In this document: one piece after another, positions 10,876-19,727 of the stretch | Position numbering within the stretch: the stretch's first letter is position 1 | Layout of the letters: each line of letters begins with the position of its first letter | From: Streptomyces olivochromogenes | GTDB lineage: Bacteria > Actinomycetota > Actinomycetes > Streptomycetales > Streptomycetaceae | DNA length: 64,000 nucleotides | Direction: 5' to 3' | NCBI RefSeq assembly: GCF_001514115.1 | Contig: NZ_KQ948453.1 | Coordinates: forward strand, 42,634-106,633 | The notes under the pieces: model-generated | Databases searched by the model: none | What the model saw: the letters and a program-made list of their open reading frames with translations, nothing else | Told to the model about the DNA's origin: nothing | Made by a program: the position numbers and the translations under genes

Positions 10876-12451
10876 CGAAGTTGTGCCGGGGCGGCGGACA
10901 CGAGGTCGCCCACTCCAGGGAGCGGCCGAAGCCCCAGGGGTCGTCCACCTCGACCTTCGTGCCGTACCGGGACGTCTTCCAGACGTTGTAGAGGAACGGC
11001 AGCGTCGACATGCCCAGCAGGAACGCGCCGATCGTGGAGACGGTGTTGAGCGCCGTGAAGCCGTCGGCGGCCAGATAGTCCGCGTACCGGCGCGGCATGC
11101 CCTCGGCACCCAGCCAGTGCTGCACCAGGAACGTCGTGTGGAAACCGACGAAGAGCGTCCAGAAATGGATCTTGCCGAGCCGTTCGTCGAGCATCTTGCC
11201 GGTGAACTTGGGCCACCAGAAGTAGAAGCCGCCGAAGGTCGCGAAGACGACGGTGCCGAAGACGACGTAGTGGAAGTGCGCGACCACGAAGTACGAGTCG
11301 GTGACCTCGAAATCCATCGGCGGCGAGGCCAGGATCACTCCGGTCAGACCGCCGAACAGGAACGACACCAGGAAGCCGATGGCCCACAGCATGGGCGTCT
11401 CGAAGGAGAGCGAGCCATTGATCATCGTCCCGCTCCAGTTGAAGAACTTCACCCCCGTGGGCACCGCGATCATGAACGACATGAAGGAGAAGAACGGCAG
11501 CAGCACCGCGCCCGTCGCGAACATGTGGTGCGCCCACACCACGATCGACAGACCGGTGATGGTCATCGTCGCGGCCACCAGCGTCAGATAGCCGAAGACC
11601 GGCTTCCTGCTGAAGACCGGCAGGATCTCCGTGATGATCCCGAAGAACGGCAGCGCGATGATGTAGACCTCGGGATGCCCGAAGAACCAGAACAGGTGCT
11701 GCCACAGCAGCGCGCCGCCGTTGGCAGCCTCGAACACCACCGACCCGAAGCGCCGGTCCGCCTCCAGGACCAGCAGCGCCGCCGCGAGCACCGGGAACGC
11801 GAAGAGGACGAGGATCGAGGTGAAGAGGATGTTCCAGGTGAAGATCGGCAGCCGGAACATCGTCATGCCGGGGGCCCGCATCCCGACGATGGTCGTGATG
11901 AAGTTCACCGCGCCGAGGATCGTGCCGAAGCCCGTCAGCGCCAGGCCCATGATCCACATGTCGGCACCGATGGTCGGCGTGCGCTCCAGACTGTTGAGCG
12001 GGGCATAGGCGAACCAGCCGAAGGAGGCGGGTCCGTCGGGCACCATGAGCGAGCCGAGGACGATCAGGCCGCCGAAGAGGAACAACCAGTACGACAGCAT
12101 GTTCAGGCGGGGGAAGGCGACGTCCGGGGAGCCGATCTGCAGCGGCATGATCTCGTTGGCGAACCCGGCGAAGGTCGGGGTGGCGAACAGCAGCAGCATG
12201 ATCGTGCCGTGCAGGGTGAACAACTGGTTGAACTGGTTGTTGTCCACGATCTGCAGACCGGGCCGGGCGAGTTCGGCGCGCATCACCAACGCCATCAGAC
12301 CGCCGATGAGAAAGAAGGCGAAAGACGTGATCAGGTAGAGGTGGCCGATCTTCTTGTGGTCCGTCGTGGTGAGCCAGTCCACGGCGAGCCGCCCCGGCCG
12401 CTGCCTCCTGTATACGGGTGGCGCCGTCGCCTGCGCGGTCTCCGTGCCCAT
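10757..12451 (-). CDS. ctaD: Cytochrome c oxidase subunit I
   Basis: 564-aa catalytic subunit of an aa3-type oxidase, which reduces O2 and pumps protons in the membrane. Key elements are visible: [10 protein letters not shown] (low-spin haem His), GHPEVYI (CuB His, cross-linked Tyr and proton-channel Glu), WAHHMF (two CuB His) and VAHFHYVV (haem ligands). Twelve membrane segments are expected. ATG 12451 has AGGGGCGAG upstream. No ctaC, ctaE or haem-synthesis gene is nearby, so this is an orphan copy; the main oxidase operon should be elsewhere. The last 119 nt overlap the convergent WYL gene. Confidence 0.95.
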   Translation of the reverse strand: MGTETAQATAPPVYRRQRPGRLAVDWLTTTDHKKIGHLYLITSFAFFLIGGLMALVMRAELARPGLQIVDNNQFNQLFTLHGTIMLLLFATPTFAGFANEIMPLQIGSPDVAFPRLNMLSYWLFLFGGLIVLGSLMVPDGPASFGWFAYAPLNSLERTPTIGADMWIMGLALTGFGTILGAVNFITTIVGMRAPGMTMFRLPIFTWNILFTSILVLFAFPVLAAALLVLEADRRFGSVVFEAANGGALLWQHLFWFFGHPEVYIIALPFFGIITEILPVFSRKPVFGYLTLVAATMTITGLSIVVWAHHMFATGAVLLPFFSFMSFMIAVPTGVKFFNWSGTMINGSLSFETPMLWAIGFLVSFLFGGLTGVILASPPMDFEVTDSYFVVAHFHYVVFGTVVFATFGGFYFWWPKFTGKMLDERLGKIHFWTLFVGFHTTFLVQHWLGAEGMPRRYADYLAADGFTALNTVSTIGAFLLGMSTLPFLYNVWKTSRYGTKVEVDDPWGFGRSLEWATSCPPPRHNFVTLPRIRSESPAFDLHHPQYGAIDQETAPAPGTAGPGPS

Positions 12452-12865
12452 TGCTCGCCCCTTCGCCGTCGCGCCGTGGGCCCGCCTGAAGCTCACGCCG
12501 TGGTGCTCGCATCGCTCCGCGCTCCGACAGAGGGTGTGCGGGGGTTCTGTGCTGGAACCGTGCATTTCCTATGCGGTGTCAGCTTCCGCGACATGCCCCG
12601 GAATCAGAATGAAAAGGCTTCCCCCCGCGGGATCTCGACAGGGGACTCCGCACTTTCCATTGGGTTATTCGGGACGGCGTCAAGGTAGTCCCGAATTACG
12701 TTCGAAGGCGTGCGGGACACGTACGGAACCCCTCGTACGTGTGACGGAGTTCGGCCGAAACGCGTGTCGTGATCCTGTGACAGAAGCGTGACCGGAGGGG
12801 CACAGGTGACCCATGGTCCGGGCCCGGACTTCCCCCGCCGCGGTCGGCCGCCTAACGTGGCGGTC
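12452..12865. other. Intergenic region between ctaD and the inhibitor gene
   Basis: About 410 nt without a convincing gene. It must hold the ctaD promoter (leftward) and the leaderless promoter of the small inhibitor gene (rightward). The middle is less GC-rich than average (around 12600-12690). I see no strong hairpin or repeat. Confidence 0.5.
12853..12858 (+). promoter_or_regulatory. -10 box of a leaderless transcript
   Basis: TAACGT lies 7 nt before ATG 12866 and there is no Shine-Dalgarno sequence. It fixes the start of the small I78-type gene. Confidence 0.5.
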
Positions 12866-13081
12866 ATGGCACCCATTCCCACCCCGCCCGCAGAGCCCCA
12901 GGACAGTCCGCAGGCCTATGTCGGCCTGGAGGCGAGGAATGCCGAGCACCGCGCCCGGGAGCACGGCTGGTCCACGGTGCGCTCGCTGCCGCCCGGCGCG
13001 ATCATCACCATGGAGTACCGCACGGGGCGGCTGAACTTCGAGGTCACCGACGGACGGGTGACCCGCTGCTGGAAGGGCTGA
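12866..13081 (+). CDS. Small I78-family peptidase inhibitor-like protein
   Basis: 71 aa. The C-terminal half has the pattern of potato-inhibitor-like I78 proteins: a Gly-Trp start, a loop ending PPGAIITMEY, then RLNFEV-x-DG-x-VTRCWKG. It has no signal peptide, so its target may be intracellular or it may be secreted by another route. Inhibitor function is family inference. The leaderless -10 box supports the short form. A strong terminator follows 14 nt after the stop. Confidence 0.75.
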   Translation: MAPIPTPPAEPQDSPQAYVGLEARNAEHRAREHGWSTVRSLPPGAIITMEYRTGRLNFEVTDGRVTRCWKG

Positions 13082-13094
13082 GGCCACGGAACGC

Positions 13095-13130
13095 GCGAAG
13101 GCCCCCGACTCACGAGCCGGGGGCCTTCGC
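13095..13130 (+). terminator. Strong rho-independent-type hairpin
   Basis: GCGAAGGCCCCCG and CGGGGGCCTTCGC form a perfect 13-bp stem around a 10-nt loop, 14 nt after the inhibitor stop. It also lies downstream of the convergent PAP2 gene and may serve both. Confidence 0.85.
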
Positions 13131-13188
13131 CGTGCGGGGAGGTTGTGCGTACCGGCCCCGCTGTTCTCCATGATCGGTCCGTTGTGCC

Positions 13189-14229
13189 TCAGCCGCCTGT
13201 CAGAGGCCGGGCGGACGACGTCGTGGTGGTGCGCGCCACGCGGTCCGAGTGCGGTGGACGGCGGCTGCCGACCGGGGTGACCGGAGTGCGCTCGGAGCGG
13301 GCCGTGTGGGGTCCGGGCGCCAGGTAGACCGGCGCCCGGGGCGGGCGGGCGGTGGGCACCGCCCCGCGCACCGGAGCCTCCTCGTCCACCGGGACCGACT
13401 GCTTGACCAGCACGGGAGCACCGACCGGGGAGCCGACCGGAGCCTCGACGGGGGCGGGCACCGCACGGCGGCGGCGTGCACGCCAGGCGTCGCGCAGGGT
13501 GAACAGGCCGGTCTCGGCGCGGGCGATCAGCGGCTCGCACCACGGCAGCGCCAGCAGGATCAGCAGACCGGCGGCCCAGCCCAGCAGCACATCGCTCAGC
13601 CAGTGCGTACCGAGGTAGACGGTGGTGAGGCCGACGCCGAGCGAGGTGACGGCGGACAGCGCCGACAGCCAGCGCCTCGCCCGGGGGGTGGAGGCCAGGT
13701 AGGCCAGGATTCCCCAGGTCACGACGGCGTTCGCGGTGTGGCCCGAAGGGAATATATCGCCGCCCAGACCCATCTCGTTCGAGCCGATCGTGATGGCGTA
13801 GTGCGGGCCGAGGCGGCCCATGCCGAGCTTCGCTGCGCCGACCGTGATGTTGAGCAGCAGCAGTGAGGCGCCCAGCGTGAGCATCGGGCGCAGGGTGTGC
13901 TGCCGCCAGGAGCGCCACCCGAGCCACGCGGCGACCATCACGGCGGTGGGGCCGCGCTGGCCCAGCACCACGTAGTAGTCGAGGAACGCGTGGATCTCCG
14001 GCCACTGCTGATAGGGCCGGAAGAACATGACCTGCCAGTCGAACCGGACCAGCCACGATGTGATCGCAACGGCCCACACGATGGCCACGTAGAAGGCCAG
14101 GGTGGCTCCGAAGAGCACAACCCTGTGCCTGCTCATCTTCGGCACATCGATGTTCGCCGGCCGTTCCGGCTCACGGTCCAACCGGGCGAAGACCCGGTCC
14201 AGACGGGTGAGGTTTCGTTCGGTACGCAC
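13189..14229 (-). CDS. PAP2-family membrane phosphatase
   Basis: 346 aa with about five or six membrane segments. Phosphatase motifs are present: KLGMGRLGP (motif 1), FPSGHT (motif 2) and a final motif in TTVYLGTHWLSD with the conserved His and Asp. Substrates in this family are undecaprenyl pyrophosphate or other lipid phosphates. The C-terminal 100 residues are a Pro/Val/Arg-rich tail. GTG 14229 sits 7 nt after TAACGT on the minus strand, so the mRNA looks leaderless. It stands alone between the terminator and an AT-richer gap. Confidence 0.88.
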   Translation of the reverse strand: MRTERNLTRLDRVFARLDREPERPANIDVPKMSRHRVVLFGATLAFYVAIVWAVAITSWLVRFDWQVMFFRPYQQWPEIHAFLDYYVVLGQRGPTAVMVAAWLGWRSWRQHTLRPMLTLGASLLLLNITVGAAKLGMGRLGPHYAITIGSNEMGLGGDIFPSGHTANAVVTWGILAYLASTPRARRWLSALSAVTSLGVGLTTVYLGTHWLSDVLLGWAAGLLILLALPWCEPLIARAETGLFTLRDAWRARRRRAVPAPVEAPVGSPVGAPVLVKQSVPVDEEAPVRGAVPTARPPRAPVYLAPGPHTARSERTPVTPVGSRRPPHSDRVARTTTTSSARPLTGG

Positions 14230-14236
14230 TCAATCG

Positions 14237-14242
14237 ACGTTA
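14237..14242 (-). promoter_or_regulatory. -10 box of the PAP2 gene (leaderless)
   Basis: Minus-strand TAACGT, 7 nt before GTG 14229. No Shine-Dalgarno sequence is present. The rest of 14243-14468 is relatively AT-rich with a short AATGATT/AATCATC inverted repeat and no gene. Confidence 0.45.
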
Positions 14243-14468
14243 CAGCGAGTGAGCTGCGTTCCAGGCCGAATCACTCGCTTTGTGATGACGATGTGATGTG
14301 GGATTCCTCTCAGGGCGATGTTTAATTCCAATGATTCTCTAATCATCGGCGCCCTGATCCTTCAATTCCATTGATCGGCTCGGGCTTCTGTTTTATGCCA
14401 CTTTTGAATTCGTTCACCGAATCCTGGGGTGGAATTCTCCGGCCGCTCACCGAGCGTCAGCGGCTGGA

Positions 14469-15638
14469 TCATGGCGGACCGGAGCCGTTCAGCCAGAACG
14501 CTCCGTAGAGCGCGGAGGCCATCGCCACGCCACCGAGAATCAGCGCTGACCTGGATGTACGCAGTCGGGCCAGGGCCAGGGCGAGGGGGAGCAAGAGGGG
14601 GAAAGCGGGCAGTAGGAGGCGCGGTTTCGAGCCGAAGTAGCTCGACGCGCACAGGGCGAGCGCGACGACGATCCCCGCGTACACCAGCAGCGCCGGCGGC
14701 TGGCCCTGTCGTACGCATGTCACGTACAGCCAGACGACCAGTGCGACTCCGACGATCAGTCCGACGCCGGCCAGGGCGGACGGGAATGACGTGAACTTGT
14801 CGCCCACGAAGCGGGCGAACGCGTACCCGCCGTCGAATCCGTTGCGCCAGCCCGCCTGGACGTCGAGATAGCCGAGTGGCCCCTTGCCTGTGTGGTGGCC
14901 GACCCAGAGCACATACCCGGCGGCGCCGAGCGGCGCGAGGAGCATGCCGAGGGCGCGCCGGAGCACGGGCGCGCCGTGCGCGGGGTGCGCGCTCCGATCC
15001 CGCACGAACGAGGCGATGGCCGCCACCCACAGGGCCGCGACCACCGCGGCCCCCACCGGACGGGTCAGGCCGGCGAAGGCGGCGAGCAGGCCGGCCGTCA
15101 CCCAGCGATCGGTCAGCACCGCGTAGAGCGACCAGGCGGCGAGCGCCGTGAACAGGGACTCGCTGTACGCCATCGACTGCACGACGCCGACCGGCAGCAC
15201 CGCCCAGACGAGCGCCGCGCAGACGCCCGCGCGGGGGCCGTACACGTGGTCCGCGACGGCGAAGATCCCCCAGGCCGCGGCGAGCGAGGCCAGCGTGCTG
15301 ACCAGCAGCCCGGCATCCGCGTACGACAGAGGGGTGAGCGCCGAGACGAGCCGCTCCAGCCAGGGCAGCAGCGGGAAGAACGCGAGGTTCGAGTGCACGT
15401 CACCGTTGGGCAGCCGCACCTCGTAGCCGTAACCGAGATCGGCGACACGGGTGTACCAGAGCGAGTCCCAGCGGGCCGTCAGCAGTGTGTGGGCGCTCTT
15501 GCCGTTCGCCGCGCTCCACAGCGCGAGCGTGAGGACGCCAAGGGCCCGTACCGCGGCGTACCCGAGGAGGGCGGGCGCGGCCCGGCGTGGCGCGCTCGCG
15601 CCGGGCGGCGTCGCGAGGGGCGTCTCAAGATCGGTCAC
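14469..15638 (-). CDS. Polytopic mannosyltransferase, PIG-V-like
   Basis: 389-aa integral membrane protein with about nine to ten hydrophobic segments. The loop motif RWDSLWYTRVADLGY resembles the catalytic first loop (WDSxWY) of PIG-V-like and related GT-C mannosyltransferases, which use a polyprenyl-phosphate-linked sugar. FFPLLPWLERLV and SYFGSKPRLLLPAFPLL also fit the family. The start is GTG 15638, 7 nt after GATAAT on the minus strand, so a leaderless transcript is likely. It is divergent from the DHA2 exporter. The acceptor is unknown. Confidence 0.82.
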   Translation of the reverse strand: MTDLETPLATPPGASAPRRAAPALLGYAAVRALGVLTLALWSAANGKSAHTLLTARWDSLWYTRVADLGYGYEVRLPNGDVHSNLAFFPLLPWLERLVSALTPLSYADAGLLVSTLASLAAAWGIFAVADHVYGPRAGVCAALVWAVLPVGVVQSMAYSESLFTALAAWSLYAVLTDRWVTAGLLAAFAGLTRPVGAAVVAALWVAAIASFVRDRSAHPAHGAPVLRRALGMLLAPLGAAGYVLWVGHHTGKGPLGYLDVQAGWRNGFDGGYAFARFVGDKFTSFPSALAGVGLIVGVALVVWLYVTCVRQGQPPALLVYAGIVVALALCASSYFGSKPRLLLPAFPLLLPLALALARLRTSRSALILGGVAMASALYGAFWLNGSGPP

Positions 15639-15645
15639 GGGCTCG

Positions 15646-15651
15646 ATTATC
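15646..15651 (-). promoter_or_regulatory. -10 box of the mannosyltransferase gene (leaderless)
   Basis: Minus-strand GATAAT, 7 nt before GTG 15638. It decides that start over upstream in-frame codons. Confidence 0.5.
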
Positions 15652-15896
15652 GACGGCGGGCGGAACCGGGCGGCCGTCCGGGGCGTGGTGCACCAGGGGA
15701 GCGTGGCGTACGCCACATGCCCGGCAAGGAGAACGTGAGAGGTCCGCCACGTGTATGAGACAGGAACTCGCGTACTCTGGCCGCTCACTCGCCTTTGATG
15801 CGTGCGTCCGGGACCCCGCTCCTCCTGGACCGCAGCCGCAGGGAGTCCCCACCCAGCGGATCGCCGAACGCGAGGGAACATCTGGGAGGTACGTAC

Positions 15897-17504
15897 ATGT
15901 CCGGGACGACCACGGCCACCGCGCGTCGCCGTCGGGAGGCCGGGGCCGGTGCCAACCGCTGGGTCGTCCTCGTGGTGTTGTGCGTCAGCCTGCTCCTCGT
16001 GGCCCTCGATGCCACCGTGCTGCACGTCGCCGTGCCCGCCGTCACCGAGGATCTCAAGCCCGGCGCGATAGAACTGCTCTGGATCGTCGACGTCTATCCG
16101 CTCGTCTGCGCCGCGCTGCTGATCCTCTTCGGCACGCTGGGTGACCGGGTGGGCCGCAGACGTGTGCTCCTCCTCGGATACGGACTCTTCGGCATCGCCT
16201 CCGGGATCGCCGCGCTCGCCGACAACGCCCAGGTCCTCATCGGCGCGCGCGCCCTGCTCGGGGTCGGCGGCGCGATGATCATGCCCGCGACCCTGTCGAT
16301 CCTGCGCCAGGTCTTTCCCGACCGACGGGAGCGGGCGCTCGCGATCGGCATCTGGAGCGCGGTCGCCGCGGTGGGCGCGGCGGTCGGGCCGCTGCTCGGC
16401 GGATTCCTTCTCGAACACTTCTGGTGGGGATCGGTCTTCCTCGTCAACATCCCGCTGATGCTGATCAGCCTGCCGATCGGACGGCTGCTGCTGCCCGAGT
16501 CCTACGGTGACCGCGACGGTCCCTGGGACGTGGTGGGGGCCCTGATGGCCGCCGCCGGGCTCTTCGGGCTCGTGCTCGGAGTCAAGCGGCTCGGCGGCGG
16601 TGAAGCGCCGTTCGGTCCGTTCACGCTGGCGCCGCTGCTCGTGGGCGGCGCGCTGATGTTCGCCTTCGTGCGGCGCCAGCGACGGCGTGCGCATCCGTTG
16701 GTGGACCTGCGGATGTTCTCGCGGCCCGCGTTCAGTACGTCCGTGTGCTGCATCGTCCTCGCCATGCTCGCGCTGGTCGGCCTCGAGCTGATCGCCGCGC
16801 AGTACCTGCAACTGGTCCTCGGGCTCTCGCCCCTGCAGACCGGGCTGCGACTGCTGCCGCTCACCTTCGCGGCGATGGCCGCGGGGCTCGCGGGGGCGCG
16901 GCTGCTGCGGCGGTTCGGGCCGCGCGCGATGGTCTGTTTCGGGTTCTGTCTCACGGCGGTGGCCGTGGTCATGCTCACCGCGATGGGAGTGGACGACAAC
17001 ACCGGGCTGCTGCTGTTCGGGTTCGTGCTGCTCGGGTTCGGGCTGGAGACGACGCTCTTCGGGGCGTACGAGTCGATGCTGAGCGAGGCGCCGCCGGCGC
17101 AGGCGGGTGGGGCGGCGGCGATCGGCGAGACCTCGTACCAGCTGGGGGCGGGGATCGGGATCGCGCTTCTGGGGAGTGTGATGAACGCGGCGTACGCGCC
17201 CGGACTGTCGTCCGTACGGGGGGTCTCGCCGGGGGACTCCGCCGCGGCGGGGCACTCGTTGGGAGAGGCGTACGACGTCGCTGCGCGGCTTGGCGGGGTG
17301 CGGGGGGCGGCCCTGCGGCATGCGGCTCGGGACTCCTTTGTGCACGGGCTGCATGTGACGTTGCTCGTCAGTGCGGGGTTGTTGTTGCTGGGGGCGGGGA
17401 TGGCGTTGCGGTTGCCTCGGGTCATGGAGTGCGGGGTGCCTGCGGCGGGCTCGGCGGAGATTCCGGCGCCTCGGGGGGTTGCGGAGTCCCGCGTCTCGGC
17501 TTAG
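15897..17504 (+). CDS. DHA2-type (14-TM) MFS exporter
   Basis: 535-aa drug/metabolite:proton antiporter of the QacA/EmrB class with 14 predicted membrane segments. Motif A is GTLGDRVGRRRVLL; the first helix holds LDATVLHVAVPAV; antiporter motif C is in WSAVAAVGAAVGPLLGGF. GGGAGG precedes ATG 15897 by 8 nt, and this start is preferred over an upstream in-frame ATG at 15795. Towards the 3' end the DNA uses less strict third-position C, with many G-ending codons. No regulator is adjacent, and the substrate is unknown. Confidence 0.9.
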   Translation: MSGTTTATARRRREAGAGANRWVVLVVLCVSLLLVALDATVLHVAVPAVTEDLKPGAIELLWIVDVYPLVCAALLILFGTLGDRVGRRRVLLLGYGLFGIASGIAALADNAQVLIGARALLGVGGAMIMPATLSILRQVFPDRRERALAIGIWSAVAAVGAAVGPLLGGFLLEHFWWGSVFLVNIPLMLISLPIGRLLLPESYGDRDGPWDVVGALMAAAGLFGLVLGVKRLGGGEAPFGPFTLAPLLVGGALMFAFVRRQRRRAHPLVDLRMFSRPAFSTSVCCIVLAMLALVGLELIAAQYLQLVLGLSPLQTGLRLLPLTFAAMAAGLAGARLLRRFGPRAMVCFGFCLTAVAVVMLTAMGVDDNTGLLLFGFVLLGFGLETTLFGAYESMLSEAPPAQAGGAAAIGETSYQLGAGIGIALLGSVMNAAYAPGLSSVRGVSPGDSAAAGHSLGEAYDVAARLGGVRGAALRHAARDSFVHGLHVTLLVSAGLLLLGAGMALRLPRVMECGVPAAGSAEIPAPRGVAESRVSA

Positions 17505-17726
17505 CCGACAGTTCTCCCACCCACGCACCACCCGTTTCCACCATGTCGACACGTGCGGGTCTCCCGTGGCGGTTGACCGCCGTCGGCGCCTGCGGCTTCC
17601 CGACGGCCGCCGAGCGCCCCCGATCGAACCGGAAGCCGCCGATGGCGCTTCACCCCCGCGGGGGACCCGCACTTGAGAGGTACTGGACGTGCGGGACGCT
17701 GGGTCGTACCGTCGGGGCGAGACCGT

Positions 17727-17743
17727 AACTAGCGGTGCTAGTT
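17727..17743 (+). promoter_or_regulatory. TetR-like operator upstream of the acyl-CoA dehydrogenase
   Basis: AACTAGC and GCTAGTT are perfect 7-nt arms around GGT, directly followed by a -10-like TAGCGT (17745-17750) and then the GGAGG ribosome site. The position over the promoter suggests repression by a TetR-family regulator encoded outside this window. Confidence 0.55.
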
Positions 17744-17766
17744 TTAGCGTGCCGGAGGCTGCCCCC

Positions 17767-18957
17767 ATGTCCGCGTCCTCGAAGCTCCCGCCCTTCGACC
17801 CCACCGACCCCCTCGGCCTCGACGACCTCCTGGACCCGGAGGACCTGGCGATCCGGGACACCGTACGGACCTGGGCCGCGGACCGCGTGCTGCCGTACGT
17901 CGCCGAGTGGTACGAGAAGGGCGAGCTGCCCGGGATCCGGGAGCTGGCGCGCGAGCTGGGCGGGATCGGGGCGCTCGGGATGTCGCTGGAGGGGTACGGA
18001 TGCGCGGGCGCGACCGCCGTGCAGTACGGGCTCGCCTGTCTGGAACTGGAGGCCGCCGACTCGGGCATCCGGTCCCTCGTCTCCGTACAGGGCTCCCTCG
18101 CCATGTACGCCATTCATCGGTTCGGGAGCGAGGAGCAGAAGCAGCGGTGGCTGCCGGGCATGGCCGCCGGTGAGGTCATCGGGTGCTTCGGGCTGACCGA
18201 GCCCGACCACGGGTCCGACCCGGGCGCCATGCGGACGTACGCCAAGCGCGACGGCGGCGACTGGGTGCTCAACGGCCGCAAGATGTGGATCACGAACGGG
18301 TCCGTGGCCGGGGTCGCGGTCGTCTGGGCGCAGAGTGAGGACGGGATCCGGGGGTTCGTCGTGCCCACCGACGCCCCCGGGTTCTCCGCTCCCGAGATCA
18401 AGCACAAGTGGTCCCTGCGGGCGAGCGTGACCAGTGAGCTCGTACTCGACGACGTACGACTGCCCGCCGACGCCGTACTGCCGGACGTGACCGGGCTCAA
18501 GGGCCCGCTCAGCTGTCTGTCGCACGCGCGGTACGGGATCGTGTGGGGCTCGATGGGCGCCGCGCGGGCCAGTTTCGAGGCCGCCGTCGAGTACGCGAAG
18601 ACGCGCGAGCAGTTCGGGCGGCCCATCGGCGGCTTCCAGCTCACCCAGGCCAAGCTCGCCGACATGGCGGTGGAACTGCACAAGGGGATTTTGCTCGCCC
18701 ACCATCTGGGCCGGCGTATGGACGCGGGGCGGCTCCGTCCCGAGCAGGTCAGCTTCGGCAAGCTCAACAACGTACGGGAGGCGATCGAGATCTGCCGGAC
18801 CGCCCGTACCATCCTCGGCGCCAACGGGATCTCGCTCGAATACCCCGTGATGCGGCACGCGACCAACCTCGAATCGGTGCTCACCTACGAGGGCACCGTC
18901 GAGATGCATCAACTCGTGCTGGGCAAGGCGCTCACCGGACTCGACGCCTTTCGGTGA
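17767..18957 (+). CDS. Acyl-CoA dehydrogenase, glutaryl-CoA dehydrogenase-like
   Basis: 396-aa flavoenzyme that oxidises an acyl-CoA at the alpha-beta bond. FAD/substrate motifs are GCFGLTEPDHGSDP and KMWITNG; the C-terminal TYEGTVEMHQL holds the catalytic Glu, placed as in the glutaryl-CoA dehydrogenase/isovaleryl group. Length and the N-terminal DPxDPLGLDDLLDPED fit the GcdH-like subfamily. The ATG has GGAGG 9 nt upstream, and a palindromic operator covers the promoter. It is isolated from other catabolic genes. Substrate assignment is inference. Confidence 0.88.
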   Translation: MSASSKLPPFDPTDPLGLDDLLDPEDLAIRDTVRTWAADRVLPYVAEWYEKGELPGIRELARELGGIGALGMSLEGYGCAGATAVQYGLACLELEAADSGIRSLVSVQGSLAMYAIHRFGSEEQKQRWLPGMAAGEVIGCFGLTEPDHGSDPGAMRTYAKRDGGDWVLNGRKMWITNGSVAGVAVVWAQSEDGIRGFVVPTDAPGFSAPEIKHKWSLRASVTSELVLDDVRLPADAVLPDVTGLKGPLSCLSHARYGIVWGSMGAARASFEAAVEYAKTREQFGRPIGGFQLTQAKLADMAVELHKGILLAHHLGRRMDAGRLRPEQVSFGKLNNVREAIEICRTARTILGANGISLEYPVMRHATNLESVLTYEGTVEMHQLVLGKALTGLDAFR

Positions 18958-18996
18958 GTCGAGCACCGGAGAGCAGGGCCGGTGAGCGGCCCTGCC

Positions 18997-19437
18997 TCAG
19001 CTCTGGTTGAAGAAGCCGCCCGTCTGGCGTCCCGGGGCCTCGCCGCTGACGATCTCGGTGTTGGCAGGGGTCAGCAGGAAGACCCGGGTGGCGACCCGCT
19101 CGATGGTGCCGCGCAGGCCGAAGGTCAGGCCGGCCGCGAAGTCCACCACGCGCTTGGCGTCGGCGGGCTCCATGGCCGTGAGGTTGATGATGACCGGGAC
19201 GCCGTCCCGGAAGAGTTCGCCGATACCGCGTGCGTCCCGGAAGCTGTCCGGGGTGACCGTGCCGATCCGGCGGCCTGTCTCTTCCGCCGTCTCGGACGCG
19301 ACCTTCACGCGCGGGTCCGTGACCCAGGCATCGCCGGAGTCCTGTCCTTCGGCGTAGTTGTCGTCGTCGTAGTAACGCTCGTCATCGTTGTCGTCGACGA
19401 GGCCAAGCCAGGCACTCGCCTTGCGCACCGATCCCAT
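18997..19437 (-). CDS. sflA: SepF-like protein (SflA/SflB type)
   Basis: 146-aa member of the SepF family, which links FtsZ to the membrane. The N-terminus is short and acidic ([17 protein letters not shown]). The SepF core (about 60-135) contains [36 protein letters not shown] and [17 protein letters not shown] precedes ATG 19437. It lies outside the dcw cluster, so it is a paralogue, not the main SepF. I recall SCO1749 (sflA) at the matching place next to dnaE2, hence the symbol; that is synteny from memory. Confidence 0.85.
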   Translation of the reverse strand: MGSVRKASAWLGLVDDNDDERYYDDDNYAEGQDSGDAWVTDPRVKVASETAEETGRRIGTVTPDSFRDARGIGELFRDGVPVIINLTAMEPADAKRVVDFAAGLTFGLRGTIERVATRVFLLTPANTEIVSGEAPGRQTGGFFNQS

Positions 19438-19727
19438 GGACGCCTCCTCTCACAGCGGTCTTTCTTGCTTTCCGCATCCCCATGGTCGTCCATGATGCGG
19501 ATGTCGCGCCAAGTGGATAGACGCCGCGCGGGGGTTTCGTGACGGTACTGGTGCACAGCGAATTCGTCGAGAGCCCGCGTCCCCCAAGGGTCTTGCGGTG
19601 TACGGCTGCTGACTGTGAGTGAAATATGATTCTCGACGGCGTTCGGGTGACGGGTAGGGCGTACGGGTGAACGAAGGGGTCGGTACGATGCCGCAGCTCA
19701 ACGTCGTACGAGGCACGGGGGAGTGTC

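Noticed and set aside
15639..18113. Extension of the mannosyltransferase frame far upstream
   Set aside because: The extension is antisense to the MFS gene; GTG 15638 with a -10 box 7 nt upstream explains the true start.
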